Assembly: GCA_025355505.1 (NCBI GenBank)
Contig: JANXZM010000017.1
Coordinates: 122,138 to 186,137, forward strand
Direction of reading: 5' to 3'
DNA length: 64,000 nucleotides
From: Acidobacteriaceae bacterium
Lineage (GTDB): Bacteria > Acidobacteriota > Terriglobia > Terriglobales > Acidobacteriaceae
Each line of letters opens with the position of its first letter. The stretch's first letter is position 1. A program made the translations under genes and the position numbers. Of this stretch, positions 24,754-35,400 are shown one piece after another. The notes below the pieces were generated by a model, which saw only the letters and a program-made list of their open reading frames with translations, made no database searches and was not told the DNA's origin.

Positions 24754-26151
24754 CTACCCCTTTGCCGTGATCGTCTCCAGCCCATGCCCGTGCCGACCAG
24801 TCTCGCGTATCCGCAACAAAATAGCGAACGCCAGCCCGACGAATCCGAGGATCGAGAAAATCCACATACCAAGCCCGTATCCTCCCGGGTTATCCAGTCC
24901 GGCGTGGGTATAGTCGTTGGCCTTGCCAATCAGCAGGTTCATGATGAAGAAGCCGATCTGCTGAATCAGCGTCATCAACGCGTAAGCGGTCCCCAGCCGC
25001 TTCTGGTCCACGATATAGGCCACCGATGGCCACATCACCGCCGGAATCAGCGAGAATGCCACCCCCATCATGCAGATCGGTACGAAGAGCGAAACGTTGG
25101 TGTAGCCCATCATCAAGTAAACCGGCATCAGCAGGATCGAGCCGAACATCATCAAAAACGCGCGCTTCCCAATCTTGTCGGCGAGCAGCCCGAACAGAGG
25201 CGTCGCGATCATCGCCGAAAGCGGAAGCAGGCTGTTGAACATTCCCGCCCGCTCATGCGCCAGTATCCGCATCGCTTCCGAAGCGCTTATGCCGCCGTGG
25301 GTCGCCAGAACCTTATTGGTGAAGAAGTCGATGGCAAATGTACGGAAGGGAAAGATCGCCGAGTAGAAAGTGAAACAGAGCCCAACCACCAACCAATACG
25401 AGGAGTTAAATCGAAAAATCTGCCCGAACTCCAGCTTGTCAATGGAACCGGCCTGCCCCAGTTCGTACCGTCCTTCTGCACGGTTTTCCAGCGCCCAGTA
25501 GATGGCGGAGCAGACCACGGCCAGCACCCCGGCGCCCACGGCGAGCATAAGCGGCCCCTGCCAACTCGGCTCGCCAGATGGCCCACTAGGATAAAACACT
25601 CGATGTGCCCATGTCGGCGAGTTGTCAGCCGCCACCGAAGCCAGACGGGCGATGGTCAGGTTGATCCCGAAGGCGAAGCTCAGCTCTTTGCCCTTAAACC
25701 ATTTGGCGAGCACGGTCGTGACCGCCACGATCATGGACTCGGCGCCCAAACCAAGGACGGTGCGGCCAGCGATCATTACGCCGGGACGCCCCCGCGCTGC
25801 GGTCAACGCGGCTCCCAGCAGGCAAAGTACGGCGAAGAACGTAATCGCCTTCTTGGTGCCAATTCGGTCAATGATGATGCCGCCGATCAGCAGGGTTGCA
25901 ACCGCAGCCACGCTGTAGGCCGAGTTCAACCACCCGAACGCCGTCGCGGAAAAACCCAGCTTGTCGATAAAAATGCGTTCCAGCGGGTTGATACTGTCGT
26001 AGATGTAGTAGTTGCCGCCCATCGCCAGGCTGACGAACAACAGCACCGCCCAGCGATAAAGACGAGACGGTTCCGGTCGAACTGCGTCCACCCCAGCACC
26101 ATCAACCATCGAGACACTCATCCTCGGCGCTCCGCGGCGCCTGCCGTTCAT
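24754..26151 (-). CDS. Major facilitator superfamily transporter
   Basis: A 465-residue membrane protein with about twelve predicted helices and a short cytoplasmic N-terminus. GGIIIDRIGTKKAITFFAV is the typical loop 2-3 MFS motif with a DRxG-like core, and GLLADKIGKRAFLMMFGS is its counterpart in the second half. The long insert between helices 6 and 7 is soluble. It probably moves a small organic solute; substrate is not predictable. Start codons at 26151 and 26121 are both possible. It is preceded by a short 5' region containing the DUF433 pseudogene on the other strand. Confidence 0.85.
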   Translation of the reverse strand: MNGRRRGAPRMSVSMVDGAGVDAVRPEPSRLYRWAVLLFVSLAMGGNYYIYDSINPLERIFIDKLGFSATAFGWLNSAYSVAAVATLLIGGIIIDRIGTKKAITFFAVLCLLGAALTAARGRPGVMIAGRTVLGLGAESMIVAVTTVLAKWFKGKELSFAFGINLTIARLASVAADNSPTWAHRVFYPSGPSGEPSWQGPLMLAVGAGVLAVVCSAIYWALENRAEGRYELGQAGSIDKLEFGQIFRFNSSYWLVVGLCFTFYSAIFPFRTFAIDFFTNKVLATHGGISASEAMRILAHERAGMFNSLLPLSAMIATPLFGLLADKIGKRAFLMMFGSILLMPVYLMMGYTNVSLFVPICMMGVAFSLIPAVMWPSVAYIVDQKRLGTAYALMTLIQQIGFFIMNLLIGKANDYTHAGLDNPGGYGLGMWIFSILGFVGLAFAILLRIRETGRHGHGLETITAKG

Positions 26152-26305
26152 TTCGGAAGAAGATCAACCGCAAGAACATAGCAGATTGGGGAAGCCAGTG
26201 ACTCATCAAAAGAAGGGGTTGGGTTAACTTCGTTAACCTAACCGTGCTTTGTGTCGGCGGGTGACGCGGAGCAGAATCCCTTTCGAAGTCCAGGATAATC
26301 AGGCG

Positions 26306-26490
26306 ATGCTTACCGCCAACGAAGTCATTGCAAGAGGTCCGGAAGTGTTCGGCGGGACACCCATCTTTCGCGGCACCCGCGTCCCATTTCAAGCGTTGCT
26401 CGACTACCTGGAAGGGGGCGGACGCTAGACGAGTTTCTCGATGACTTTCCAACCGTTACTCGCGATGCCGCCATCTCTTCCCTCAAATGA
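26306..26490 (+). pseudogene. DUF433 antitoxin-like gene, frameshifted
   Basis: From ATG 26306 the frame reads MLTANEVIARGPEVFGGTPIFRGTRVPFQALLDYLEGG and then hits TAG at 26426-26428. The neighbouring frame continues as TLDEFLDDFPTVTRDAAISSLK to TGA 26488-26490. Together they are the standard DUF433 sequence (GGTPIFRGTRVP, DYLEGG, LDEFLDDFP), so one base has been lost or gained near 26418-26424. No toxin gene is next to it. It is probably inactive. Confidence 0.78.
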
Positions 26491-26493
26491 AAA

Positions 26494-26530
26494 GGCCCTC
26501 GGCCTCCACCTAACGTGGTGACCGAGAGCC
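26494..26530 (-). terminator. Hairpin terminator after secreted protein gene
   Basis: GGCCCTCGG (26494-26502) pairs with CCGAGAGCC (26522-26530) with one mismatch. On the minus strand the hairpin is followed by a T-run (TTTTCATTT). It lies 24 bases past the end of the gene at 26554. Confidence 0.55.
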
Positions 26531-26553
26531 AAAAGCTAAAAGCTAAAAGCCGC

Positions 26554-27129
26554 TTACATCTTTTCCGTCTTCCCGTCGTGTTTCACCGTGCCATTCTTAT
26601 CGTTCTGGCGCGTCACGTCGTCGTTCTTATAGACGTGCCCGGCCTTCCTGAAGCTCTTCGCTTCACTCGCCGCCAGCGCCGCGTCCGCGCTGTGTTCCCG
26701 CCCCGTGTAATACGTCCAGCCTCCGCGCACTTCTTCGCGTGCGCCACGGTCTTCATGCAAACGTTCGTGCATCGAGTCGTTCATCCAGCGACCTTCGCGC
26801 CCTGCCGGCGCGGGCCATAGCTCGACCCCCGGCGTCATCAGCGGAGCGCCGCCGCCCTGGTACCACACCGGCACCGTGTAAACCGAGCTCGTCGATTCCT
26901 CAATCTCCGAAAGCGTCGCGTTGGTCGCGCCCGCGATCAATCCCGTGGTGGCATTGCTCGCGCCCACCGGATTCGGCGAAACCGTTTGCAGAGACACCAT
27001 CGGAGTAGTTACAAGCGGAATAAACGGGCCGCATCCATAAACGCACGGACCGGGGTGAGGAAAGGGGTGTTGCCCAAATGCCGCTACTGCCAGAAAAACT
27101 ACCGCCATCAATACCAAATAGGGTCGCAT
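26554..27129 (-). CDS. Hypothetical secreted protein
   Basis: A 191-residue protein from ATG 27129, chosen because GGAGG lies 5 bases upstream and a signal peptide follows (MRPYLVLMAVVFLAVAAFGQ). Next comes a Pro/Cys segment (HPFPHPGPCVYGCGPFIP) with two close Cys. A low-complexity Asn/Thr stretch follows, and the C-terminal half is highly charged (HEDRGAREEVRG, KNDDVTRQNDKNG). No family is recognised. A periplasmic or secreted location is likely. Confidence 0.6.
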   Translation of the reverse strand: MRPYLVLMAVVFLAVAAFGQHPFPHPGPCVYGCGPFIPLVTTPMVSLQTVSPNPVGASNATTGLIAGATNATLSEIEESTSSVYTVPVWYQGGGAPLMTPGVELWPAPAGREGRWMNDSMHERLHEDRGAREEVRGGWTYYTGREHSADAALAASEAKSFRKAGHVYKNDDVTRQNDKNGTVKHDGKTEKM

Positions 27130-27332
27130 ACTTCCTCCACTGGGGACTAACACATCCCTCGTTCAAGTGCAGGTTGCTGGCCAGTTGCCGTGCCACTTGA
27201 ACACAGCCACGATGTTCGGAGATTCGCGGCACTCTCGGCCAAACAACTGAGATTCGGAAGGCAACTGGGCACAAGGCTGGTGAAATTTGATGCGCACAAC
27301 CTGCAATCGATTGCCGCAGCTTCCGATGGAGC

Positions 27333-27352
27333 GCCGGGCGTCCTCGCCCGGC
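27333..27352. repeat. REP-like palindrome
   Basis: Perfect arms GCCGGGCG (27333-27340) and CGCCCGGC (27345-27352) with a 4-base TCCT loop. The core GGGCGTCCTCGCCCGGC is shared with 11577-11597. It lies just past the 3' end of the ThiF-like gene on the minus strand. Confidence 0.65.
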
Positions 27353-27359
27353 CACGATA

Positions 27360-28373
27360 CTAACTGCCAACGTACCGCGCATAAAGACTGCGCGCAATGG
27401 CCGTGTCCGTCGTTCCCTTAATGATCGCCCGGCCGTCGGGAAACAGCGTCATCTCGTACGGCTCGCGCCAGAACTTCAACACAAACTCGTTATGCCGAAC
27501 CTTGCCATGAGGCTGCAGCCGTATGCTCAGCTCTGCAAAATCCACCGGGCGCTGCCGCTCGTGGATCTGCACCGAATTCCGCCCGCACATCGTAATGTGA
27601 GGCCGCCCTTCGCCCGCCAGATGAACGAACTCTCCCAGGCAAGCCCGGCATCCCGCCCGCCGATGGATGGCGACCGCCGCCAACTCCGCCCGCTCGTTGC
27701 TCCACACATCCCATGAAAGCAGTGTCCGCCGCATTTTCGCGCGTGCGCCCACCAGAAACTTCAACGCTTCCGTAGCCGCAATCGACGCCACCAGGTTCAC
27801 GGCGGAATTCAGAATGCCCGCCGTCTCGCAGGTCTCCACCGTCCCGCGAGGAGATTCTGGAAAAATGCAGGCCAGGCAAGCTGTTTCGCCGGGTAGGATG
27901 TTCATGGTCACCGCATAACTGCCGACCGCCGCTGCGTAAATCCAGGCCACGGAATTCTTCACCGCATAGTCGTTGACCAGGTAGCGGGTTTCGAAATTGT
28001 CGGTACCATCCAGGATCAGGTCGCAGCCGCCCAGCAGGGAATCGACATTCGCCGGAATCAGGTCGGCAACATGGGGCTCAACCACGATCTGCGAGTTGAA
28101 CCGCGCCATTTGACGCGCCGCCGCGATCGCCTTGGGCACCGATTCGCGCGCATCATTTTCATCGAACAGCGATTGCCGTTGCAGATTGCTCGGCTCGACG
28201 TAGTCCCGGTCAACAATCCGCAGCTTCCCAACCCCCGATCGCGCCAGCAGCGAGGCCATCGCAGAACCGGTGGCGCCGCATCCCACGATGACCACGCAAG
28301 ACTGCGACAACTTTTTCTGGCCCTCTGCTCCGATCTCCTTAAACAACACCTGCCGCGAGTAGCGGTCGTCCAT
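27360..28373 (-). CDS. ThiF/MoeB/HesA-family adenylyltransferase
   Basis: A 337-residue protein from ATG 28373 (MDDRYSRQVLF); the TTG start at 28418 would add 15 residues. VVIVGCGATGSAMASLLARSG is the Rossmann nucleotide loop. DRDYVEPSNLQRQSLFDENDA is the family RQ motif, and DGTDNFETRYLVNDYAV holds the catalytic-site region. Two CxxC pairs (CLAC, CRAC) are the structural zinc ligands. Enzymes of this type adenylate the C-terminal glycine of a ThiS/MoaD-like protein for sulfur transfer. A C-terminal 70-residue extension is present. The partner protein is not nearby. Confidence 0.88.
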   Translation of the reverse strand: MDDRYSRQVLFKEIGAEGQKKLSQSCVVIVGCGATGSAMASLLARSGVGKLRIVDRDYVEPSNLQRQSLFDENDARESVPKAIAAARQMARFNSQIVVEPHVADLIPANVDSLLGGCDLILDGTDNFETRYLVNDYAVKNSVAWIYAAAVGSYAVTMNILPGETACLACIFPESPRGTVETCETAGILNSAVNLVASIAATEALKFLVGARAKMRRTLLSWDVWSNERAELAAVAIHRRAGCRACLGEFVHLAGEGRPHITMCGRNSVQIHERQRPVDFAELSIRLQPHGKVRHNEFVLKFWREPYEMTLFPDGRAIIKGTTDTAIARSLYARYVGS

Positions 28374-28501
28374 TTCCAAAGCGCTTACCTCAGCGATTAC
28401 TTTCGCCAGCCTTTCCAACCAGTATTATAGATTCCGGTCGTCAAACTTGTTCTTGCGAGCAACGTGTGCCGTTTCGCGATTCATCGAACCTGACAGGTTT
28501 C

Positions 28502-31500
28502 ATGGTTAACCAGTCTGAATTTCGGGAAGAGATTTTGATCGTGGGGGGACGGGCGCCCTCGCCCGTCCAAGCCGAGCGCAACTCGGCGGCTTGCCACGAT
28601 CACAGCAACTCTGGATTCGCGATAAGTGGCGCCACCCGGTTTGTGCTCGCACTTCTCCTGCTGACGCACCAAGCAAGTTGGGCGCAGAGTCCACCCCCCG
28701 CCCCGCAGCAACCCGCCGAATTGTCCTCCCAATTCGGAACCATCACGCCCTATCTTGGCTTAGCGATTGACCAGATCGAGTTGCCCGGAGTTTCGCCGGA
28801 AGAAGCGGCTTCACTGCTGTCGGCCACGCCCCTCAAGATTGGCGAACCGCTCACCCGCCAAAACCTGCACGACGCGATGCTGGCTCTTTTTGCCACCGGA
28901 CGGTTCTCCGACATCCAGGTCGAAGCGGATCGCACCACCACCGCCGCCGTTCGGTTGCGCTTTCTGACAGTCGCCAATTATTTCGTGGGCATGGTGGCGA
29001 TCGAAGGCATTTCCACCAATCCATCGGCCAACCAACTGGCAAGCGCCACCCGTTTACAACTCGGCGAACTCTACTCTCGCGAGAAACTCGATCGTGCTCT
29101 GGCTGGCATCCAGCGAGTGCTGGAAGAAAATGGATTCCATCAATCGAAGGTGACGATCTCCGAGCAGCGCGACGAGCGGCAACACCAGGCCAACATGACC
29201 TTCCATGTCGTCCCTGGCCCGCGCGCCGTAGTCGGAGAGATCGCTCTGGAAGGGGATGCCGGCTATTCCAAGCAAGAGATCGAAGAGATCGCCAACCTGC
29301 ATTCCGGCGATCCTGTCGTCTCCAATCGCATTACACGCGCCCTGCAACGAATTCGCAGTCGCTATCAGAAGCAGGACCGTCTGCTTGCCCAGGTCTCAAT
29401 CGCGAACCGCACCTACCATTCCGAGCGCAACACCGTGGACTACGTCTTTAAAGCAGACCGCGGTCCGGTGGTCCACATTGCCGCGGACGGCTTTAATCTC
29501 AGCCAGCGCCTGCTCCGGAGGCTCGTGCCCATCTATGAAGAAGGCGCGGTCGACGATGACCTGCTCAACGAAGGCCGGCGCAACATCCAGAACCATCTTC
29601 AGACGCTTGGCTATTTCCAAGTCACCGTTAGTGTGAGCCGGCACAACGCGCTGGACGCCAAGAATTTGCAGGTGGTTTACGCCATCAATCCCGGGGACCG
29701 CCACAAACTCACAGCCATCCGCATTTCCGGCAACCGATTTTTTCCCGACGACCTGATCCGCTCCCGCATGCAGAACCAATCCGCCGGACGCCTGTTCAGT
29801 CACGGGCGCTACAGCGAAGTGCTGCTCGAAGAAGATGCGCGGAGTATCAAGGATCTCTATCGGGCGAGCGGTTTCCGGCAGGCCGAAGTCGGCAGCAAAC
29901 TGGTCAGCAAGTACCTCGGGGATCCCTCGCAGCTAGCCATCGAGATTGTCGTCAAGGAAGGCCCGCAGACGCGCGTTGCATGGGTCCGCATCGACGGCAG
30001 CTATACCCTTCCCCAGGAACAGCTTCCCGAAATTTCCACTGCTGAAGGACAGGGCTTTGATGAATCCAGTCTGGCCGATGACCGCGACACGATTCTGGGA
30101 AAGTATTTCGATAATGGTTTTCCCAATGCCACCGTTGACGTCGCCTATGTTTCCGTGCCGCCGCCGCCCGACAATTTGCCGCGGGTTGGTGTCACCTTCT
30201 CGATTCACGAAGGCGAGCAATTTTTTGTCAATCGAGTTTTTCTCGATGGGCTCCACCACACCCGCCCCGGAGTCGCCCGCCGGGAAATGCGCGTGCAACC
30301 GGGCGCGCCCCTCAGCCAGCAGGGCATTTTGGAGAGCCAGCACGGTCTCTACGACCTCGGCCTTTTCAAGCAGGTCGATACCGCCATCCAGAACCCCGAG
30401 GGCACCGAGTCGCGCAAAAACGTGCTCGTCACCACACGCGAGGCCGATCGATACACCTTCGATTACGGCATCGGTTTCGAGTTCCAAACCGGACAGCCCT
30501 CATTCGGGACCAACCAACCGCTCGGCCGGACCGGCGTCAGCCCCAGAGTGTCCTTCGGCGTCAGCCGCATCAACGTCGGCGGCCGCCATCAGACCCTCAC
30601 CATGAAGACCAACGTCAGCCGTCTCCAGCAGCGAGGTCTCATCAATTTCGACGTTCCCAAATTGCTGAACCGCGACCTTCGTTTCTCCGCCACCGGGTTT
30701 TACGACAACACCGTGGACGTCTCCACCTTTACTTCGGAACGCATCGAGGGAACTTTGCAGGCCTTACAAGTGCTCTACAAGGTGCCCGACCGCGAACTGA
30801 CAACGCTCTCCTACCGCTTCAGTTACCGTCGCGTTAAGGCCAGCAGCATTCAGGTCACCGACAACCTCATTCCGCTCCTTTCAAAACCAACACGCGTAGG
30901 GACTCCTAATTTTTTCTACGTTCGCAACCGGCGCGATAACGATCTGGAAAGCACCCGCGGAAACTACACCACCGTCGAAGGTGGTGTAGCCGCCAGCTAT
31001 TTTGGCTCCGAAGCCGACTTCAGCCGCTTGCTGGTCAAAAACGCCAGTTATCACACCTTGTTTCGAAATCGCAGCACAGGACGCGGATTCGTCTTCGCCC
31101 GCTCCACCAGCATTGGGATTGAGAACCCTTTCGGCAGCACGGTTCTGCTGGATCCGTCGCAAACCGCGAGAGCCGGCCAAACTTTCGTTCCGCTGCCCGA
31201 GCGTTTCTTCAGCGGCGGGGGCAACTCCCATCGCGGGTTTGGGTTAAATCAGGCAGGACCACGCGACCCGTTCACCGGATTTCCCGTCGGCGGCAGCGCT
31301 CTGTTCCTCAATAATCTGGAGATGCGTTTCCCAAACGTTACTGTGCCTTACCTTCTGGAGAACATCGGCTTTACGATTTTTCACGACATGGGTAACGTGT
31401 TCGCGCGCCCTCAGGAAATGCTCCCCAGCCTGGGACGCTTTCACCAGCCCGACCAGGCGCTCTGCTTTCATAACGACACCCATACCAAATGCAATTACAA

Positions 31501-31711
31501 CTATGTTTCGCACGCCTTGGGCATCGGGGTGCGCTATCAAACGCCGATCGGACCGTTGCGCTTCGACTTCGGATACAATTTGAATCCGCCAGCCTTTCCC
31601 AGCTTTACGAATATCACGACCAACACGACAACTGGGCACTCGGTCGGGCAGTTTGGGTTCCAACGCGCCGGACACTTTAACTTTTCGTTTAGCGTTGGGC
31701 AGTCATTCTGA
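28502..31711 (+). CDS. BamA/TamA-like outer-membrane assembly barrel protein
   Basis: About 1,069 residues from ATG 28502; a GTG at 28466 would add 12. The signal peptide (ATRFVLALLLLTHQASWAQS) begins only around residue 46 and is preceded by residues translated from a REP element, so the true start is doubtful. Several POTRA domains follow (residues about 75-590), each with the beta-alpha-alpha-beta-beta pattern, e.g. FSDIQVEADRT and VYAINPGDRHKLTAIRISGN. A C-terminal 16-strand-like barrel ends in FSFSVGQSF with terminal Phe. HRGF near 915 is the conserved barrel-loop motif. Being followed by SurA-N and TamB genes suggests the TamA role. Confidence 0.85.
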   Translation: MVNQSEFREEILIVGGRAPSPVQAERNSAACHDHSNSGFAISGATRFVLALLLLTHQASWAQSPPPAPQQPAELSSQFGTITPYLGLAIDQIELPGVSPEEAASLLSATPLKIGEPLTRQNLHDAMLALFATGRFSDIQVEADRTTTAAVRLRFLTVANYFVGMVAIEGISTNPSANQLASATRLQLGELYSREKLDRALAGIQRVLEENGFHQSKVTISEQRDERQHQANMTFHVVPGPRAVVGEIALEGDAGYSKQEIEEIANLHSGDPVVSNRITRALQRIRSRYQKQDRLLAQVSIANRTYHSERNTVDYVFKADRGPVVHIAADGFNLSQRLLRRLVPIYEEGAVDDDLLNEGRRNIQNHLQTLGYFQVTVSVSRHNALDAKNLQVVYAINPGDRHKLTAIRISGNRFFPDDLIRSRMQNQSAGRLFSHGRYSEVLLEEDARSIKDLYRASGFRQAEVGSKLVSKYLGDPSQLAIEIVVKEGPQTRVAWVRIDGSYTLPQEQLPEISTAEGQGFDESSLADDRDTILGKYFDNGFPNATVDVAYVSVPPPPDNLPRVGVTFSIHEGEQFFVNRVFLDGLHHTRPGVARREMRVQPGAPLSQQGILESQHGLYDLGLFKQVDTAIQNPEGTESRKNVLVTTREADRYTFDYGIGFEFQTGQPSFGTNQPLGRTGVSPRVSFGVSRINVGGRHQTLTMKTNVSRLQQRGLINFDVPKLLNRDLRFSATGFYDNTVDVSTFTSERIEGTLQALQVLYKVPDRELTTLSYRFSYRRVKASSIQVTDNLIPLLSKPTRVGTPNFFYVRNRRDNDLESTRGNYTTVEGGVAASYFGSEADFSRLLVKNASYHTLFRNRSTGRGFVFARSTSIGIENPFGSTVLLDPSQTARAGQTFVPLPERFFSGGGNSHRGFGLNQAGPRDPFTGFPVGGSALFLNNLEMRFPNVTVPYLLENIGFTIFHDMGNVFARPQEMLPSLGRFHQPDQALCFHNDTHTKCNYNYVSHALGIGVRYQTPIGPLRFDFGYNLNPPAFPSFTNITTNTTTGHSVGQFGFQRAGHFNFSFSVGQSF
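28547..28568. repeat. REP element within the 5' end of the barrel gene
   Basis: Arms GGACGGGC (28547-28554) and GCCCGTCC (28561-28568) with a 6-base loop. The following bases CAAGC extend a core (CCCGTCCAAGC) that is also found, inverted, at the repeats flanking the RAYT gene (38965-38990, 39532-39555). It is translated in frame but was probably acquired as a repeat. Confidence 0.7.
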
Positions 31712-32433
31712 TGAAACTCCTAATGATCAAAGTCGAAACGATCAGACTCGAAACGATCAATTTCGGAAAACATTGCGCCATCGTCATGGCCCTGACTCTG
31801 GCGCTGGCGATCTCAGCCCTGGCCGGTCCGGTCGTCGATCGCATAGTCGCCAACGTGAACGGCCACGTCGTCCTACAGAGCGACTGGGAACAGGAGCTGG
31901 CCGTAGAGGCCTTTTCGAATGCCCGTGATCCGGACTCGTTTACCGCAGCTGAGCGCAACGCCGCCCTTGATCGCCTGATTGATCGGGAACTGCTCCGGGA
32001 ACAGCTTCGCCCCTCCCAACCCCCTCCCGCCGAGCCGGTAGCCACCCGCCTTGCCGAAGTCCGCAAGCTTCATCCGGATTGCGCCACTGACGAAGCCTGG
32101 CACGCCAAGTTGCAACGCTACGGCCTCACCACAAACTCGCTGGAGAAGCGTCTGGGCGACCAGATCCAGCTCATGAAGCTCGTCGAAGACCGCCTGCGGC
32201 CCTCGATTCAGATCGATCAGCGGGCGGTCGAGTCCTACTACAACGATCAGTTGCTGCCGAACATGAAACGGGCCGGCAACCGCGCCACGCCCCTGACCGA
32301 AGTCTTTGGCCGAATCAAAGACTTGCTGGCTGAGCAAAAAATGAACGAGCTGCTCTCTGGATGGCTGGCGAGTCTGCGCTCCGGGAGCCATATCCTGACG
32401 CCTGAATCCAGCGCCGGAGAGCGCAACCGTTGA
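31711..32433 (+). CDS. SurA-N-like periplasmic chaperone domain protein
   Basis: A 240-residue protein. A signal sequence (MALTLALAISALAG at about 26-39) is followed by VVDRIVANVNGHVVLQSDWEQELAVEAF, the start of a SurA N-terminal domain. The helical core follows, but no parvulin PPIase domain is present, unlike full SurA (over 400 residues). The start ATG 31711 shares a base with the preceding stop (TGATG). A short direct repeat (CGAAACGATCA twice) lies in codons 8-15. It probably guides outer-membrane proteins; the partner genes favour this. Confidence 0.75.
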   Translation: MKLLMIKVETIRLETINFGKHCAIVMALTLALAISALAGPVVDRIVANVNGHVVLQSDWEQELAVEAFSNARDPDSFTAAERNAALDRLIDRELLREQLRPSQPPPAEPVATRLAEVRKLHPDCATDEAWHAKLQRYGLTTNSLEKRLGDQIQLMKLVEDRLRPSIQIDQRAVESYYNDQLLPNMKRAGNRATPLTEVFGRIKDLLAEQKMNELLSGWLASLRSGSHILTPESSAGERNR

Positions 32434-35400
32434 CCCGGCAACCGACCGCGCCTGCCCCTCCCGAGCGCCGGCGCATTCTGTGGCGCCTCTTTCTCCTCTT
32501 CTGCGTTTTCAGCCTGATTGCATTCGGCCTGCTTGCCTGGTACGTCACTACCGATTCCTTTCAGCGCATGGTCCGCCGCCGGGTGGTCGCGTCGGTCGAG
32601 AAACTCACCGGCGGCCGCGTCGAACTCGGAGAACTCCACACCATCCCTTTCCGCCTGCGCGTGGACGCTCGCAACCTTACCATCCACGGTAGCGAAGCTC
32701 CGGATCAGATCCCCTTTCTGCACGTCGACCGCCTGCAGGCGGAAATGAAAATCATTTCGCTCCTCAGCACCACCGTCGGTTTGCATTCGCTCGAGCTCGA
32801 TCATCCCGTCCTCCACATCATCGACTATCCCGATGGCACCACCAACGCGCCCGTGCCCCAGGCGAGCCGTTCCTCCGGCCAGGGGCCGCTGGAGCAACTC
32901 ATCTCGCTTTCGGTTTCGCATATCGATGTCCAGCGGGGCGAGTTTCTGTGGGAAGACAAGAACGTGCCGTTCGATTTTTCCGCCAAAGACCTGGCACTGG
33001 GTTTGAACTACTCCCTCCTGCGGAGGCAATACGAAGCGCATGTTGTCGCGGGAAGCGTCGCCACGCGCTTTCAGCGGTATCCCTCGTTTGCGTGGCGGGC
33101 CGATGCAGCCCTGGTTCTGGCTCGCGGACGCGCCGACATCAGCAGCTTGACGGTAACTTCCGGAAAATCTGAAATTCACTTCGCAGGCCGTCTGCTGGAT
33201 TTTCACAACCCACACCTCACCGGTGATTATCACGGCCTCGCGGATCTCGGCCCACTCGCATCCCTGTCACGCCAGCCGCAGGTTCGCAAAGGCACTGCCC
33301 AGTTCGAAGGCAAAGGTTCCTGGAGCCTCCAGACTTTTTCCACCCAGGGAACCGTGCAGGCCAAAGACATCGATTGGTCCAACGGCAAGGTTTTCATGCG
33401 GAATGGCCGCATCACCGCGGGCTTCTCCATCACCCCGGATCGCCTACGCGTTTCCTCGATCAAGGCCAACCTGCTCGGCGGCGATCTGCTGGGCGACGCC
33501 GATGTTACCAACTGGCAAAATTCGCTCGAACCGTCGCCGGTTCCACGGCAGCGTCATGGGATCGGACGAGTCCCGCCCGAAACTCTTCAGCGCGGCTCGG
33601 TCCGCCTCCAATTGGTGGGCTTCCCGCTGCTTCCGGCCCTGGAGATGCTGAGCTCAAAAAAACTCCCGCTCGATCGCCTCGATCTTTCCGGAAGTGCGAG
33701 CGGTAATATCGAGACGCTCTGGGTGGGCTCGATCCCTGACGCCGAGACTCGCCTGAACCTTGCCATTGCCCCACCGCCAAAGCCGGCTCCGAACCAGATC
33801 CCCGTGCGCGGCCAGATTGAGGCCATCTATCGCGGCTCGCGCGACGAATTGGAAGTGAGCCAACTTCACCTGACCACCACTGCCTCTGAAATCACAGCCA
33901 CTGGCAGTCTGGCCGAGACCTCATCGCTCCGCTTCTCGTTCACCAGCCACAACCTGAAGGAATGGACACCGCTGCTCGAAGCCGCCTACGGATCACGGGA
34001 TTTGCCCTTTGCCGTTCATGGCTGGGCGAGCCTGACTGGCAACGCCAGCGGCAGACTCTCTGCCCTTGCCGTCACCGGAAATCTCGAAGTCTATGACTTT
34101 GACACTACCTTGCCCGCAACCGAAACAGTTTCCTCTCGAGTCGTTCACTGGGACGCTCTTTCTACCGCCCTCCAGTACTCCAGCAATCATTTTGCCGCGC
34201 ACAATGGCTCGCTCATTCATGGCCACACCACCGCGCACTTCGACACCAGTGCCGCTCTTACGGAAGGTGCGCTTCAGGCGGACGATTTTTTTACTTTGCA
34301 CTTCGACCTTCGCAACGCTGACGTGACTGAGCTTGTTCAGTTGGCCGGAGTTCACCAGCCGTTTTCAGGCACTCTCGATTTGTCAGCCACCGTCTCCGGC
34401 ACACGCTTCAATCCTCACGGCGATGGACACATGGAGATTCGCAATGGCGTGGCCTACGCAGTGGCCGCTCCCTTGTTGAACAGCGATCTCCACTTCACCG
34501 GCGGCGAGCTTCAGTTCAACAACATCGATGCCAGTGCCTACGATGCTCCACTTTCCGGGAGCGCCGCCGTCAGTACCTCCAATCACGATTGGTCCAAGAG
34601 CGAGTTTCGCCTGAATCTTTCCGGACGCAATCTCGATCTCGCCCGTTTCCCGCTCTTCCAGACCGGACGGCTCACGGCCGACGGCATCGCCGATTTCACG
34701 GTCCGACTCAGCGGCACTCCCGAGCACCCTTCCCTCGAAGCCCACATTCATCTCAAGGATCTCGCCGTGGACAAAGAGCGCGCCGGAGATTTCTACGTGG
34801 ATGCCGTCACCCATGGACGACTGCTCGATCTCAAAGCCCACTCGGACTTCCCTAAAGCTGACTTGACCATTCTCGGGACCGTCGGCCTCGAGCATGACTT
34901 TCCCGCTGACCTGAACCTGGCTTTCCATCATCTCGACGCCGATTCGCTTCTGCGCATTTACTTGCCGGGAAAGATCACGGCTCACTCTCCTCTGGACGGA
35001 ACGCTCCACGTTCGCGGCCCCCTGCGCACTCCACGCGATTTAAAAGCGGTCGCTGAGCTTCAGTCTTTCAGTGTCGAGGTCGAGCACGTGCAGGTGCAAA
35101 GTGTCGATCCCATTCGCTTCGAGGTTGCGGATCAAGTCGTGTTACTCGAAAACCTCCACCTCGCAGGCAGCGGAACCGAGTTCACCGCCCACGGCCGGGC
35201 ACATTTCACCGGTGCTCAAGAGATCGACTTCCGTCTCGACGGCTCGGTCAATATGACGCTCTTGCAGTCGCTCAATCCCAGGATTCTGGCGCGTGGCACT
35301 TTGGGCGTCAACCTTAACGCCAGCGGCTCCCTCAAGCACCCCGTGTTCCAGGGACGCTTGGAAGTGAAGAACACCTTCGTCAGTCACAACGACTTTCCCA

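Noticed and set aside
24784..26181. 465-residue open frame on the plus strand
   Set aside because: It mirrors the MFS transporter on the other strand and has no recognisable domain.
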